The position numbers and the translations under genes are program-made. From Clostridium sp. CAG:492 (GTDB lineage Bacteria; Bacillota; Clostridia; TANB77; CAG-508), in NCBI GenBank assembly GCA_000434335.1, contig FR878266.1, positions 22,924-78,987 on the forward strand: DNA of 56,064 nt, written 5' to 3'. Positions 27,572 to 35,391 of the stretch are shown piece by piece. The notes below the pieces were generated by a model. The model searched no databases. It had not been told where the DNA came from and saw nothing but the letters and a program-made list of their open reading frames with translations. Numbering within the stretch: the first letter of the stretch is position 1; each line of letters opens with the position of its first letter.

Positions 27572-28435
27572 TTAATTTTCTCTTTTCCAATAAAATAAAT
27601 ATTGCTGTGCTATTCCAGCTAAGTTTCCAAACTTTTCAAATGCTATATCATTTATTAATTTTTTGCTTACTTTGTTTTCGTCTGGATTTTTTATGTATAA
27701 ATCATTCATAACTCTTCTAACCCATACATCTATTGGAAAAATATCAAATCTTTTTAATGTTGAAAATAACAAAATACAATCTGCTACTTTTGGTCCAACT
27801 CCTGATAAATTTAACAGTTCTGCTCTTGCAGATGTTGTATCTAATAGATGTAATTTTGATAAGTCGATTTCATTGTTCAAAACCATATGTGTTGTTTCAA
27901 ATAATCTGATATCCCTAAAGCCTAACCCTAGTTTTCTAAACTCTTCTACAGTTACATTTTTTAATTGATTTGGTGTTGGAAACAAATAATATTCTTCATT
28001 GTTCCAATTAATTTTTGTTCCATATTTTTTAGATAATCTTTCAATAATCCCTTTTATTCTTGGTATATTATTATTAGCAGATATAATAAATGATATAATT
28101 GTTTCCCACAAATCTTGATTTAAAATTCTAATTCCACTTCCATATTCAATACTTTCTTTCATATAAATATCAATTTTAGCTAATGATTTTTTTATACTTG
28201 AATAATCCCTATTTAAATCAAAATAATCTGTTACAATATCTTTTATATTTTTATTCAAAATTCCTTTGAAAATAATATTTTCTCCATTTATTTTAACATT
28301 TAATACACCGTTTTTTATTACTCCTGTATAGGAATCATCATCATTTTTATTCCATCTAAAACATTGTCCACATTCAAAAATATCTTTTAATTCAAAATCA
28401 TTGTTCTTTTTTATTATTATTTCTTGTTCTTCCAT
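27572..28435 (-). CDS. ogg: 8-oxoguanine DNA glycosylase (OGG1-type, HhH-GPD superfamily)
   Basis: Excises oxidised guanine from DNA. The N-terminal OGG domain has FECGQCFRWN. The helix-hairpin-helix and GPD motif reads LLNLSGVGPKVADCILLF, with the catalytic Lys in GPK, and the catalytic Asp is in DIFPIDVWVRRVM. Length is about 287 aa from ATG 28435 (MEEQEIIIKKNN). An upstream in-frame ATG at 28465 exists, but the extra ten residues look unrelated to the family. The start overlaps a short ORF (28398-28544) that resembles the beginning of a phosphotransferase. Confidence 0.9.
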   Translation of the reverse strand: MEEQEIIIKKNNDFELKDIFECGQCFRWNKNDDDSYTGVIKNGVLNVKINGENIIFKGILNKNIKDIVTDYFDLNRDYSSIKKSLAKIDIYMKESIEYGSGIRILNQDLWETIISFIISANNNIPRIKGIIERLSKKYGTKINWNNEEYYLFPTPNQLKNVTVEEFRKLGLGFRDIRLFETTHMVLNNEIDLSKLHLLDTTSARAELLNLSGVGPKVADCILLFSTLKRFDIFPIDVWVRRVMNDLYIKNPDENKVSKKLINDIAFEKFGNLAGIAQQYLFYWKREN

Positions 28436-28544
28436 TATTTGCACTACCTCTATCTTCATGTTCAATATTTTTTATAGTAATATCATAATTACTTTTTATT
28501 TGAGCAACAATTTCTTCATCTGAAAATACAGTTTTTTCAATCAT
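28398..28544 (-). pseudogene. Remnant: N-terminus of a phosphotransferase-like gene overlapping the ogg start
   Basis: A 48-codon ORF with an excellent ribosome binding site (GGAGG, 8 bases before ATG). The beginning, MIEKTVFSDEEIVAQIKSNY then IKNIEHEDRGSA, resembles the N-terminus of aminoglycoside/homoserine-kinase-like phosphotransferases. After DRGSA it changes to Asn/Arg/Lys-rich text encoded by the overlapping ogg 5' end. The rest of the kinase is missing. It may now serve only to drive coupled translation of ogg. The family guess is weak. Confidence 0.45.
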
Positions 28545-28641
28545 GTTATTGCCTCCGTTCTGCATTTTTTTATATTCTATCAAAAAAAAATGTATTAGTA
28601 AATCAATTTGCACATTTACTAAAATTAAATTTTTATATAAT

Positions 28642-28673
28642 AAAACACCGTTGCATTTAAACGGTGTTTTTAC
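28642..28673 (-). terminator. Terminator of hslO
   Basis: AAAACACCGTT pairs with AAACGGTGTTTT around GCATTT, followed by a T tail in both directions. Confidence 0.8.
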
Positions 28674-28677
28674 TATT

Positions 28678-29562
28678 TTATTTTTTGCATTCTTCTTTTA
28701 AATTTTCTAAATCTTCTTTATTAAAATCATATTTCTTCTTGCAAAAACTACATTTTATTTCAGCTTTTCCATCTGTATTTATTATATTTTCTAGCTCCTG
28801 TTTTCCTAATGAAATTAATCCTTTTTCAATTCGATTTCTACTACAATCACATTTATATTTTGGTGTTTTTTGCTCCTCTAATAATTTTACATTTTTATCA
28901 CCTGTTACGATTCTAGCAATTTCGATCAAATCTTTTTGTTCATCTAATAATGCACTTATAGGTTTTATATTTTTTAAGTTTTCTTCTAATTTAGATATGT
29001 CTTCATCTGTTGCATCTGGCATTGGTGTAATCATGTATCCTCCTGCACTTTTTACGCCATTCTTATTTACAAGGACCCCTAATGCTATTGCAGATGGAGT
29101 TTGTTCAGATTTTGCAAAATATTCAGCAAAATCTTCAGCAATTTCTCCTGAAACTAATGGTGTTAATCCTACATATGGCTCTTTTAAGCCAATATCTTTT
29201 ATAATATATAACATTCCATATTTTCCAACAGCTGTACCTACATCTAATTTTCCATTATCCTTCAATGGTAAATCTACATTTGGATTTTGTACATATCCTT
29301 TTATTTCCATATTACTATTTACAACAGCATTTAGTGACCCAAGTGGTCCGTCTGCTTTTATTTGAAGAGTTATTGTATCATCATCATCCTTTAATCCACT
29401 TCCCATTATACATCCCATTGTTAATAATCTTCCCAATGCAGCAGTTGCAACTGGGCTTAAATCGTGTATTTTTCTTGCCTCTTCAACAAGTTCTGTTGTA
29501 TCTATACATTTTACATTTACTTTTCCATTGTATGCTAATCCTCTAACTATTTTGTCTGACAT
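28678..29562 (-). CDS. hslO: Hsp33 redox-regulated chaperone
   Basis: Cytoplasmic holdase activated by oxidation. The substrate-binding domain (residues 1-230) contains MGCIMGSGLKDDDDTITLQI and AGGYMITPMPDA. The C-terminal zinc switch has the expected CxC (YKCDCSRNR) and CxxC (IKCSFCKKKYDF). ATG 29562 (MSDKIVRGLAYNGKV) is chosen because AAGGAGTG lies 7 bases upstream; ATG 29601 adds 13 unlikely residues. Single gene with its own terminator. Confidence 0.95.
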   Translation of the reverse strand: MSDKIVRGLAYNGKVNVKCIDTTELVEEARKIHDLSPVATAALGRLLTMGCIMGSGLKDDDDTITLQIKADGPLGSLNAVVNSNMEIKGYVQNPNVDLPLKDNGKLDVGTAVGKYGMLYIIKDIGLKEPYVGLTPLVSGEIAEDFAEYFAKSEQTPSAIALGVLVNKNGVKSAGGYMITPMPDATDEDISKLEENLKNIKPISALLDEQKDLIEIARIVTGDKNVKLLEEQKTPKYKCDCSRNRIEKGLISLGKQELENIINTDGKAEIKCSFCKKKYDFNKEDLENLKEECKK

Positions 29563-29626
29563 TTTTTTGCACTCCTTATTATTTTTTGCATATTTTATCA
29601 CACTTTATTAGATAATTCAATTCTAA

Positions 29627-30511
29627 CTACTTATTAACCCAATCCTGTATTAAATAAGATTCTATTTTTAAATTGCCTTTTCCAACAGCCATTTCTATTC
29701 CAACTTTGTTCTTTCCATGATAATCACTTCCACCACTTCTATAGAAATTATTCTTTTGAGTATACTCTAATAAGTAATCGATATCATCTTGTGAAAATTC
29801 ACTATGCATGCATTCAATTCCATCAATATCATATTCTGCAACTATATTATCTAATAATTTTTTCTTATCTTCTGCCCATTTATATATAAAAATATGTGGA
29901 AGAAATACTAATCCACCTGCATCTTTTACTAATTTGATAGCCTCATCTAATTGTAAATAATCTTCACTTTTATCTATGTATAATGGATAATTTACATCTC
30001 CGCAATATTTTTTAGAAAATATATTAAATTCACTCCAAAAATCGTCTGGAACTTTTAATTTATTTTCTTCATGTGCCTTTATATCATTATAAATTTTAAT
30101 ACTAGCCCAATCTGTTTTAGGATTAAATTCTATATCTTCTTTTTTAGACATAACTAATCCCATATCCTTACATCTTTCATGTAATATATCAAAATATTTT
30201 TGTTGCAATATTTCCTTTGATTTCGTTTTATGAAATTCTTCCATAAAATTATTAATCACTTTTGGATCTACCTTATAACCTAAAATTTCAATTAATCTTT
30301 TTTTATAAGCACATTTAATTTCAACACCATTTATAATTTGTCCTGAAAAATATTTTTTTACATCCAATTTTGCAAGTTCTTTATATCCCTCACATGTATC
30401 ATGATCTGTAATTGATATATATTCCAATTTCAAACTTTCTGCCTTTTTTAAAACTTCAATTAAACTATCTGCACCATCTGAATATGTTGTATGCATATGC
30501 ATATCTATCAT
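29627..30511 (-). CDS. PHP-domain metal-dependent phosphoesterase
   Basis: Polymerase-and-histidinol-phosphatase fold enzyme, probably acting on nucleotides or nucleoside phosphates. Metal-binding motifs are in order: MIDMHMHTTYSDGADS at the start, ISITDHDTCEGY at about residue 40, INGVEIKCAY, LPHIFIYKW and GGSDYHGKNK near the C-terminus. ATG 30511 is chosen because the GAGGTGAATAAT box precedes it. It begins one base after the zeta-like gene stops, so the two are translationally coupled. Confidence 0.88.
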   Translation of the reverse strand: MIDMHMHTTYSDGADSLIEVLKKAESLKLEYISITDHDTCEGYKELAKLDVKKYFSGQIINGVEIKCAYKKRLIEILGYKVDPKVINNFMEEFHKTKSKEILQQKYFDILHERCKDMGLVMSKKEDIEFNPKTDWASIKIYNDIKAHEENKLKVPDDFWSEFNIFSKKYCGDVNYPLYIDKSEDYLQLDEAIKLVKDAGGLVFLPHIFIYKWAEDKKKLLDNIVAEYDIDGIECMHSEFSQDDIDYLLEYTQKNNFYRSGGSDYHGKNKVGIEMAVGKGNLKIESYLIQDWVNK

Positions 30512-30512
30512 A

Positions 30513-31481
30513 TTATTCACCTCTTCCTTCAATTTTACTCTTTTCAATATCTTTAATAAACTCTTTTTCAATTGCATCTATTTTATCTAATAAAACATCA
30601 CTATTAGGGAAGTCACCATCACGAGATATCTTACTTTTTATTTTCTTTCTCAATATTGCAATTCTATCCAAATATGCTTCTGAATTAGACATTAATTCCA
30701 TTTTATTTTTTTCACGTTCACATCTAACAGCCTCTGCGGTACTTCTATATTTTGTATCCCCACTTTTATAAACAAGCTCTGGTTTACTTTTTACATATCC
30801 TCTTTTAAATACTCTCATTTTATTAGCAATTTTTCTTTTTTCAACTTCTTCAATATTTTCAAGCATTTTTTCATATGAATAATCATGATTTTTTGCAGTT
30901 ACAGCTCTGGCTGGTAAATCTTGCTCAACTAATTCAAATTCTCTCTCATACGCAGATAATAAACTTTCATATCTATGTACTGCTAAGATATTTATTTCAA
31001 TATCATAATTTCCCTCAACATTAACTTCTGCTCTATTACCATTTAAATCGCGTTTTCCAATTTTAGCTCTTCCACCATTCTTTTGAAAATCCATAATTTC
31101 AATATATCCAGGAGATGCAAAAGTTCCCTCTTGAAATAAATGTACTTTATGAAAGACTGCTTTTTGTCTTAAATATCCATCTAACGCAGGTCTTACAAAT
31201 TCTTGCAATAATCTATATGAATCATCTGAAAATTTTTCTATAATTGTATCATAATATTTATGAAACATTGCAACTTGATCTGGATCAATAGCCACATGAT
31301 TTGAACATTCATTTTGATTATAAAATTCTGTTTCAGCAAACATTCTTAATCCTGTTTTTCCAGCTCCTGGTTGTGCAAAAATATATATTGATTTTGGATT
31401 AGGTGTATGTACTGCTTCTAAAAAAGTTACAAGCTCTAATTTATCTAAACATTCTTCAAACTCATCTTTTGTTAATCTCAC
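30513..31481 (-). CDS. Zeta-toxin-like P-loop kinase
   Basis: P-loop NTPase resembling zeta toxins, which phosphorylate UDP-N-acetylglucosamine. The Walker A is IFAQPGAGKTGLRMFAE at about residue 33, followed by VAIDPDQV, the zeta-family Asp region. A basic C-terminal half of predicted helices follows. GTG 31481 is the first usable in-frame start but lacks a ribosome binding site. The strong AGGAGG box after the upstream small gene points at TTG 31528, whose frame stops after four codons. One missing A in the following A run would give a 338-aa protein. It may be a toxin-antitoxin module or a chromosomal zeta homologue with another role. Confidence 0.75.
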   Translation of the reverse strand: MRLTKDEFEECLDKLELVTFLEAVHTPNPKSIYIFAQPGAGKTGLRMFAETEFYNQNECSNHVAIDPDQVAMFHKYYDTIIEKFSDDSYRLLQEFVRPALDGYLRQKAVFHKVHLFQEGTFASPGYIEIMDFQKNGGRAKIGKRDLNGNRAEVNVEGNYDIEINILAVHRYESLLSAYEREFELVEQDLPARAVTAKNHDYSYEKMLENIEEVEKRKIANKMRVFKRGYVKSKPELVYKSGDTKYRSTAEAVRCEREKNKMELMSNSEAYLDRIAILRKKIKSKISRDGDFPNSDVLLDKIDAIEKEFIKDIEKSKIEGRGE

Positions 31482-31540
31482 ATCATCTTCTGATAAAACT
31501 TCCCCATTATTTTTTAATTGATTTTCAAAAAAAATTCCTC

Positions 31541-31750
31541 CTATTTATTCTTATTATTTTTCACTTCTTTACCATATACATCAATAACTCTGTTAATTAT
31601 AGCTTCATTGTTTTGATATATTGCTCTTTTTTCATCTTCAAGTACTTTTATTTTTTTTGCAAATTCAGAATATTTCTTCTCTGTATTTTCTTTTACCTCT
31701 TTAGCGATTTTTAAATTAATTATTTCTAATGCTAGGTCAATTTTATCCAA
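31541..31750 (-). CDS. Small coiled-coil protein upstream of the zeta-like gene
   Basis: 69-aa, highly charged, Lys/Glu-rich product (IAKEVKENTEKKYSEFAKKI) predicted to be one long helix or coiled coil, ending KNNKNK. Ribosome binding site GGAGTG precedes ATG 31750. Its stop TAG overlaps the AGGAGG box of the zeta-like gene, so the two are tightly coupled. It sits where an antitoxin would, but does not resemble epsilon antitoxin. No function is assigned. Confidence 0.75.
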   Translation of the reverse strand: MDKIDLALEIINLKIAKEVKENTEKKYSEFAKKIKVLEDEKRAIYQNNEAIINRVIDVYGKEVKNNKNK

Positions 31751-31878
31751 CAGCCTATCACTCCTTTAGTTTATTACAATTATAGTAATGATTATAATAA
31801 ATTTTTACATACATTGTCAATTATTTGTACTAAATGAAAAAATTATTTAAAAGTATTAAAAAAACTTTCGCATAAGTA

Positions 31879-31907
31879 TTGACAAAAGTTGCCATACTAT
31901 GTAAAAT
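31879..31907 (+). promoter_or_regulatory. Sigma-A promoter of the T-box/aspS unit
   Basis: TTGACA (31879-31884), 17-base spacer, TAAAAT (31902-31907). The predicted start at about 31914 is 12 bases before the T-box stem I. Confidence 0.85.
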
Positions 31908-31925
31908 AACTATATTATGTATATA

Positions 31926-32124
31926 ATTGCAATGAAAATGACGAGCAATCAAAAGAGCTAAAAGAGATTAAAGGTGTTACGCTGAAAGCCTTTATTAGAA
32001 AACCTGATTGAAAAACACATTGGAGCAATATTTTAATTAAGGAAAAACTACAAAATAGTTTTTTAAAGCCGGGTGGCACCACGAAGAAATTATTCGTCCC
32101 TGCATTATGCAGTGGGCGTTTTTT
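31926..32124 (+). promoter_or_regulatory. T-box riboswitch upstream of aspS
   Basis: tRNA-sensing leader. Stem I begins with AAUGACGAG and is closed by CAAUG / CAUUG, with inner helices CAAUCA / UGAUUG and UAAAGGU / GCCUUUA. The T-box sequence GGGTGGCACCACG is at about 32072-32084. The terminator CGTCCCTGCA / TGCAGTGGGCG followed by six T is at 32095-32124. The usual Asp specifier GAC is not seen on the 3' side of stem I. AAC triplets (Asn codon) are seen there, at the loops preceding UGAUUG and CAUUG. Uncharged tRNA would favour read-through into aspS. Confidence 0.92.
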
Positions 32125-32221
32125 GTTTTTTATAAGTTATTAAAGAAAAAACGTCTCACATTTATTAAAAATAAAAATTATTTTGTTAGTCACCAAAATA
32201 GGTATTTAATTTGGTACTAGA

Positions 32222-32277
32222 AAGGAAGACTGTCCCTTTTCCCAAAAATGGAAAAGAGAACCGTCCCATTTTCCCAT
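32222..32277. repeat. GGGACGG-core repeat pair inside the aspS leader
   Basis: Two direct, imperfect units (GACTGTCCCTTTTCCC and GAACCGTCCCATTTTCCC) lie between the T-box terminator and the aspS ribosome binding site. GGAAAA and TTTTCC flank the second unit, giving a hairpin. This is the same core as at 11088 and 27365-27480. Confidence 0.7.
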
Positions 32278-32298
32278 AATTTGAAAGGAGATTTTAAA

Positions 32299-34053
32299 AT
32301 GAATGAATACAGAACTCATAACTGTGGCGAACTTCGTATATCTGATGTTGGAAAAGAAGTTAAAGTTGCAGGATTTGTTGAAACAATACGTGATTTGGGA
32401 GGATTAGTTTTTTTAGACATTCGTGATATGTATGGTATTACACAAGTTGTAACATCTGGAGAAACTGAAATGGTAGATTTCGCATCACATATTCCAATTG
32501 AATCAACAGTAACAATTTCAGGAACAGTAAGAAAAAGAGATGAAGAAACTTACAACCCTAAAATTCCAACAGGTGAAGTTGAAGTTGTTATAAAAGATAT
32601 AAAAATTTTAGGAAAAAGAACAAAGAATTTACCTTTTGAAGTAAATGTAAATCAAGATGTTAGAGAAGATTTACGTCTTCAATATAGATTTTTAGATTTA
32701 AGAGGAAAAAAATTACAAGATAACTTAAAATTAAGAGCTCAAGTTTTACAATACCTACGCTCTCAAATGATTGAACAAGGATTTTTGGAGGTTCAAACAC
32801 CAATATTAACAAGTTCATCTCCAGAAGGTGCAAGAGATTATTTAGTACCAAGTAGAGTTCATCCTGGAAAATTTTATGCATTACCACAAGCGCCTCAACA
32901 ATTTAAACAATTATTAATGGTATCTGGTATTGATAAATATTTCCAAATAGCACCATGTTTTAGAGATGAAGACGCAAGAGCTGATCGTGCTCCTGGTGAA
33001 TTTTATCAATTAGATATGGAAATGGCATATGCTACACAAGAAGATGTATTTAGTGTAATGGAACCCGTTGTTTACAACACATTTACAAAATTTTCAGATA
33101 AAAAAGTAGCAGAATACCCATTTCCTAGAATTCCTTACAAAGAAGCAATGGTTAAATATGGATGTGATAAACCAGATTTAAGAAATCCATTAATTATAAT
33201 TGATGTTACAGATTTCTTCCAAAGATGTACATTTAAACCATTCCATGACAGAACAGTTCGTGCTATAAAAATAAAAGGACATCAATCAAAGGGATTCCAT
33301 GAAAAAATGTTAGCATATGCTCAAAGTATTGGTATGGGTGGACTTGGATACTTAGAAGTTCAAGAAGATATGTCATACAAAGGACCTATTGATAAATTTA
33401 TTCCAGACGATATGAAATCTGAATTAAAAGATTTAGCTGGATTAGAAGTTGAAGATACAATATTCTTTATAGCTGATAATGAAACAAATGCAAATAACTT
33501 TGCTTGTCAAATTAGAAATGAATTAGGAAAAAGATTAGATTTAATAGATGATAGTTTATTCCAATTCTGTTGGATAGTAGACTTCCCTATGTATGAATTA
33601 GATGATAATGGAGATTTAGCATTTTGTCATAACCCATTCTCAATGCCAAAAGGTGGATTAGAAGCTTTAAATACAATGAATCCATTAGATATAACTGCTG
33701 ACCAATATGATATAGTATGTAATGGTATAGAATTATCTTCAGGTGCAGTTCGTAACCACGATCCAGAAATAATGGAAAAAGCTTTTGAAATTGTTGGATA
33801 TGGAAAAGATGTTATTGAAGAAAAATTCTCAGCATTATACAATGCATTCCAATTTGGTGCTCCACCTCATGCTGGAATAGCACCTGGTGTTGACAGAATG
33901 ATAATGCTTTTAACAGGATCAGAAACAATTCGTGATGTTATAGCATTTCCTATGAATAGCAAAGCTCAAGATTTATTAATGGGTGCTCCAGGAAATGTTA
34001 CTAAAGCTCAATTAGAAGATGTTCATATAAAATTAGATTTACCTAGAGAGTAG
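32299..34053 (+). CDS. aspS: Aspartyl-tRNA synthetase (bacterial type)
   Basis: Class IIb synthetase. The N-terminal OB-fold anticodon domain (residues 1-105) has GFVETIRDLGGLVFLDIRD. Motif 2 is in FRDEDARADRAPGEFYQLD, and motif 3 is GIAPGVDRMIMLLTG. The bacterial GAD insertion lies at about 280-420, followed by FCWIVDFPMYE. ATG 32299 (MNEYRTHNCGEL) is chosen because GAAAGGAG is 9 bases upstream; an in-frame ATG at 32248 lies inside the repeat and is rejected. Length 584 aa is normal. The leader T-box may sense tRNA-Asn, which would suit a non-discriminating enzyme that also makes Asp-tRNA-Asn. Confidence 0.96.
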   Translation: MNEYRTHNCGELRISDVGKEVKVAGFVETIRDLGGLVFLDIRDMYGITQVVTSGETEMVDFASHIPIESTVTISGTVRKRDEETYNPKIPTGEVEVVIKDIKILGKRTKNLPFEVNVNQDVREDLRLQYRFLDLRGKKLQDNLKLRAQVLQYLRSQMIEQGFLEVQTPILTSSSPEGARDYLVPSRVHPGKFYALPQAPQQFKQLLMVSGIDKYFQIAPCFRDEDARADRAPGEFYQLDMEMAYATQEDVFSVMEPVVYNTFTKFSDKKVAEYPFPRIPYKEAMVKYGCDKPDLRNPLIIIDVTDFFQRCTFKPFHDRTVRAIKIKGHQSKGFHEKMLAYAQSIGMGGLGYLEVQEDMSYKGPIDKFIPDDMKSELKDLAGLEVEDTIFFIADNETNANNFACQIRNELGKRLDLIDDSLFQFCWIVDFPMYELDDNGDLAFCHNPFSMPKGGLEALNTMNPLDITADQYDIVCNGIELSSGAVRNHDPEIMEKAFEIVGYGKDVIEEKFSALYNAFQFGAPPHAGIAPGVDRMIMLLTGSETIRDVIAFPMNSKAQDLLMGAPGNVTKAQLEDVHIKLDLPRE

Positions 34054-34086
34054 CATTAATTTAATAATTTATTGATTATAAATAAA

Positions 34087-34138
34087 AAATTCCAGTCTGT
34101 ATTCGAACTTAATATTTAATACAGACTGGAATTTTTTT
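34087..34138 (+). terminator. Terminator of aspS
   Basis: AATTCCAGTCTGTATT pairs with AATACAGACTGGAATT, 16 perfect base pairs, followed by seven T. Confidence 0.9.
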
Positions 34139-34188
34139 ACAATTGTAAAAGATTTCAGTTATATTTTTCATTTTTTTTATAAAATCTA

Positions 34189-34217
34189 TTGACTTTTTAT
34201 TTACATAATGTTACAAT
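34189..34217 (+). promoter_or_regulatory. Sigma-A promoter of the acidic small-protein gene
   Basis: TTGACT (34189-34194), 17-base spacer, TACAAT (34212-34217), 49 bases before the start codon. Confidence 0.8.
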
Positions 34218-34265
34218 AATGATTCATACGATATAAGTCCATTTTAGCCCTTAAGGAGGGATATT

Positions 34266-34604
34266 ATGAGTCAACGAAATTATAAATATGATTTGTACGA
34301 CCCTTACGTTTTTTCCAGTTTTACTGGATACGTAATTACCCAATCACAACTTCTTTTTGTTGAGAAAAATCGTGTTATAGACCAATGGGATCTCAATCCC
34401 ACTGGTAATGACACGAATGCTTTAATAAAAGCTGCACGAGAAGAAGCTGATCTCCCCCGTAATGCAAAAATCTATATTGACGATTCTGAATCGATTGATT
34501 TGGATTTTGTATCCGATTATGGATATATTGCAGGGGATTTCAGTGATGATGACGAAGATGAAGATGGATGGAACGATTTAGCAGAACACTTTGCTGATCT
34601 CTAA
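34266..34604 (+). CDS. Acidic 112-aa protein of unknown function
   Basis: I do not recognise this gene. The product is strongly acidic, ending in DFSDDDEDEDGWNDLAEHFA, with an aromatic N-terminus (YKYDLYDPYVFSSFTGYVIT) and no membrane segment or signal peptide. Near-perfect expression signals surround it: promoter, AAGGAGGG box and GC-rich terminator. Its codon use (CTC, CCC, ACG, GCA mixed) is visibly richer in G and C than the neighbours, suggesting transfer or strong expression. Acidic DNA-mimic or inhibitor roles are conceivable, but nothing in the sequence proves one. Confidence 0.8.
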   Translation: MSQRNYKYDLYDPYVFSSFTGYVITQSQLLFVEKNRVIDQWDLNPTGNDTNALIKAAREEADLPRNAKIYIDDSESIDLDFVSDYGYIAGDFSDDDEDEDGWNDLAEHFADL

Positions 34605-34615
34605 TCTTCCAAACG

Positions 34616-34650
34616 AAGACCGCTCTTGTATTTCAAGAGCGGTCTTTTTA
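34616..34650 (+). terminator. Terminator of the acidic protein gene
   Basis: AAGACCGCTCTTG pairs with CAAGAGCGGTCTT, followed by five T. The stem is GC-rich and perfect. Confidence 0.9.
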
Positions 34651-34719
34651 CATTTTTATAACTTTTTTTATATAATACATTTTCACTTTACTATTCAAAT
34701 TTATTTACAAAATTTTCTC

Positions 34720-35184
34720 TTATACACCTCCACCCAATTTCAATTTTTTTTCAAAATTTTTAAAACCATTTTTGTAATATAAATTCATCGCCTCCATATT
34801 TCCCTCTAATACATTTATATATAAATTTTTAATGTTTTTATCTTTTACCCATTTTTTAGCATGTGCTATTAAGTTACTTGCTATACCTCTTCTTCTGTAT
34901 TCATTTTTTACATATAATCCATCAATTAACGCCTCCTGATGCAACATTGGACCATTGCAATCAGAATCAAATCTGCAGTAAATGTATCCTACTATTACCT
35001 TGTCAATCTTTGCACAGAAAATTACATTATTATCATTATTGTATATTTTCTCAAAGAAACCCTTAACAATATAATTAGATTTAATATTTTTATTAAATTT
35101 TCGTTCACTTTGAATTAATTTTGTAAGTAATTCATCACAAATTTTTGCATCTTCAATACAATTTACTTTTTTGATATTAATCAT
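34720..35184 (-). CDS. GNAT-family N-acetyltransferase
   Basis: Acetyl-CoA-dependent acetyltransferase of unknown substrate, 154 aa. Acetyl-CoA binding motif A is EYRRRGIASNLIAHAKKW at about residues 98-115, preceded by the beta-strand ALIDGLYVKN. Motif B is NVLEGNMEAMNLYYKNGF. Single gene with a GGAGA box before ATG 35184. The start is supported by the standard opening MINIKKVNCIED. Confidence 0.88.
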   Translation of the reverse strand: MINIKKVNCIEDAKICDELLTKLIQSERKFNKNIKSNYIVKGFFEKIYNNDNNVIFCAKIDKVIVGYIYCRFDSDCNGPMLHQEALIDGLYVKNEYRRRGIASNLIAHAKKWVKDKNIKNLYINVLEGNMEAMNLYYKNGFKNFEKKLKLGGGV

Positions 35185-35391
35185 GTAAATTCTCCTTTCA
35201 TTTTTTATGTTTTGAATCTCTCCTACCTTCCTTTCAATAATTAACTTAATTTCTCTCTCTTCATTCCAAGAACGACCTTTATTTTTTTCAGGACCATCCC
35301 CGTTTTTGAATTCTCTTGAAAAAATTATAGCATATAGTCTTGATTTAAGCTATGTTTTTGAATATAATTTTTTTGAAGGAGGTTTGTACTT

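Noticed and set aside
32248..32298. N-terminal extension of AspRS from ATG 32248
   Set aside because: It is encoded by the repeat, lacks a ribosome binding site, and the family start is at 32299.
35262..35325. Another GGGACGG-core repeat (AAGAACGACC and GACCATCCCCG)
   Set aside because: Only weak similarity to the core and no clear inverted arms.
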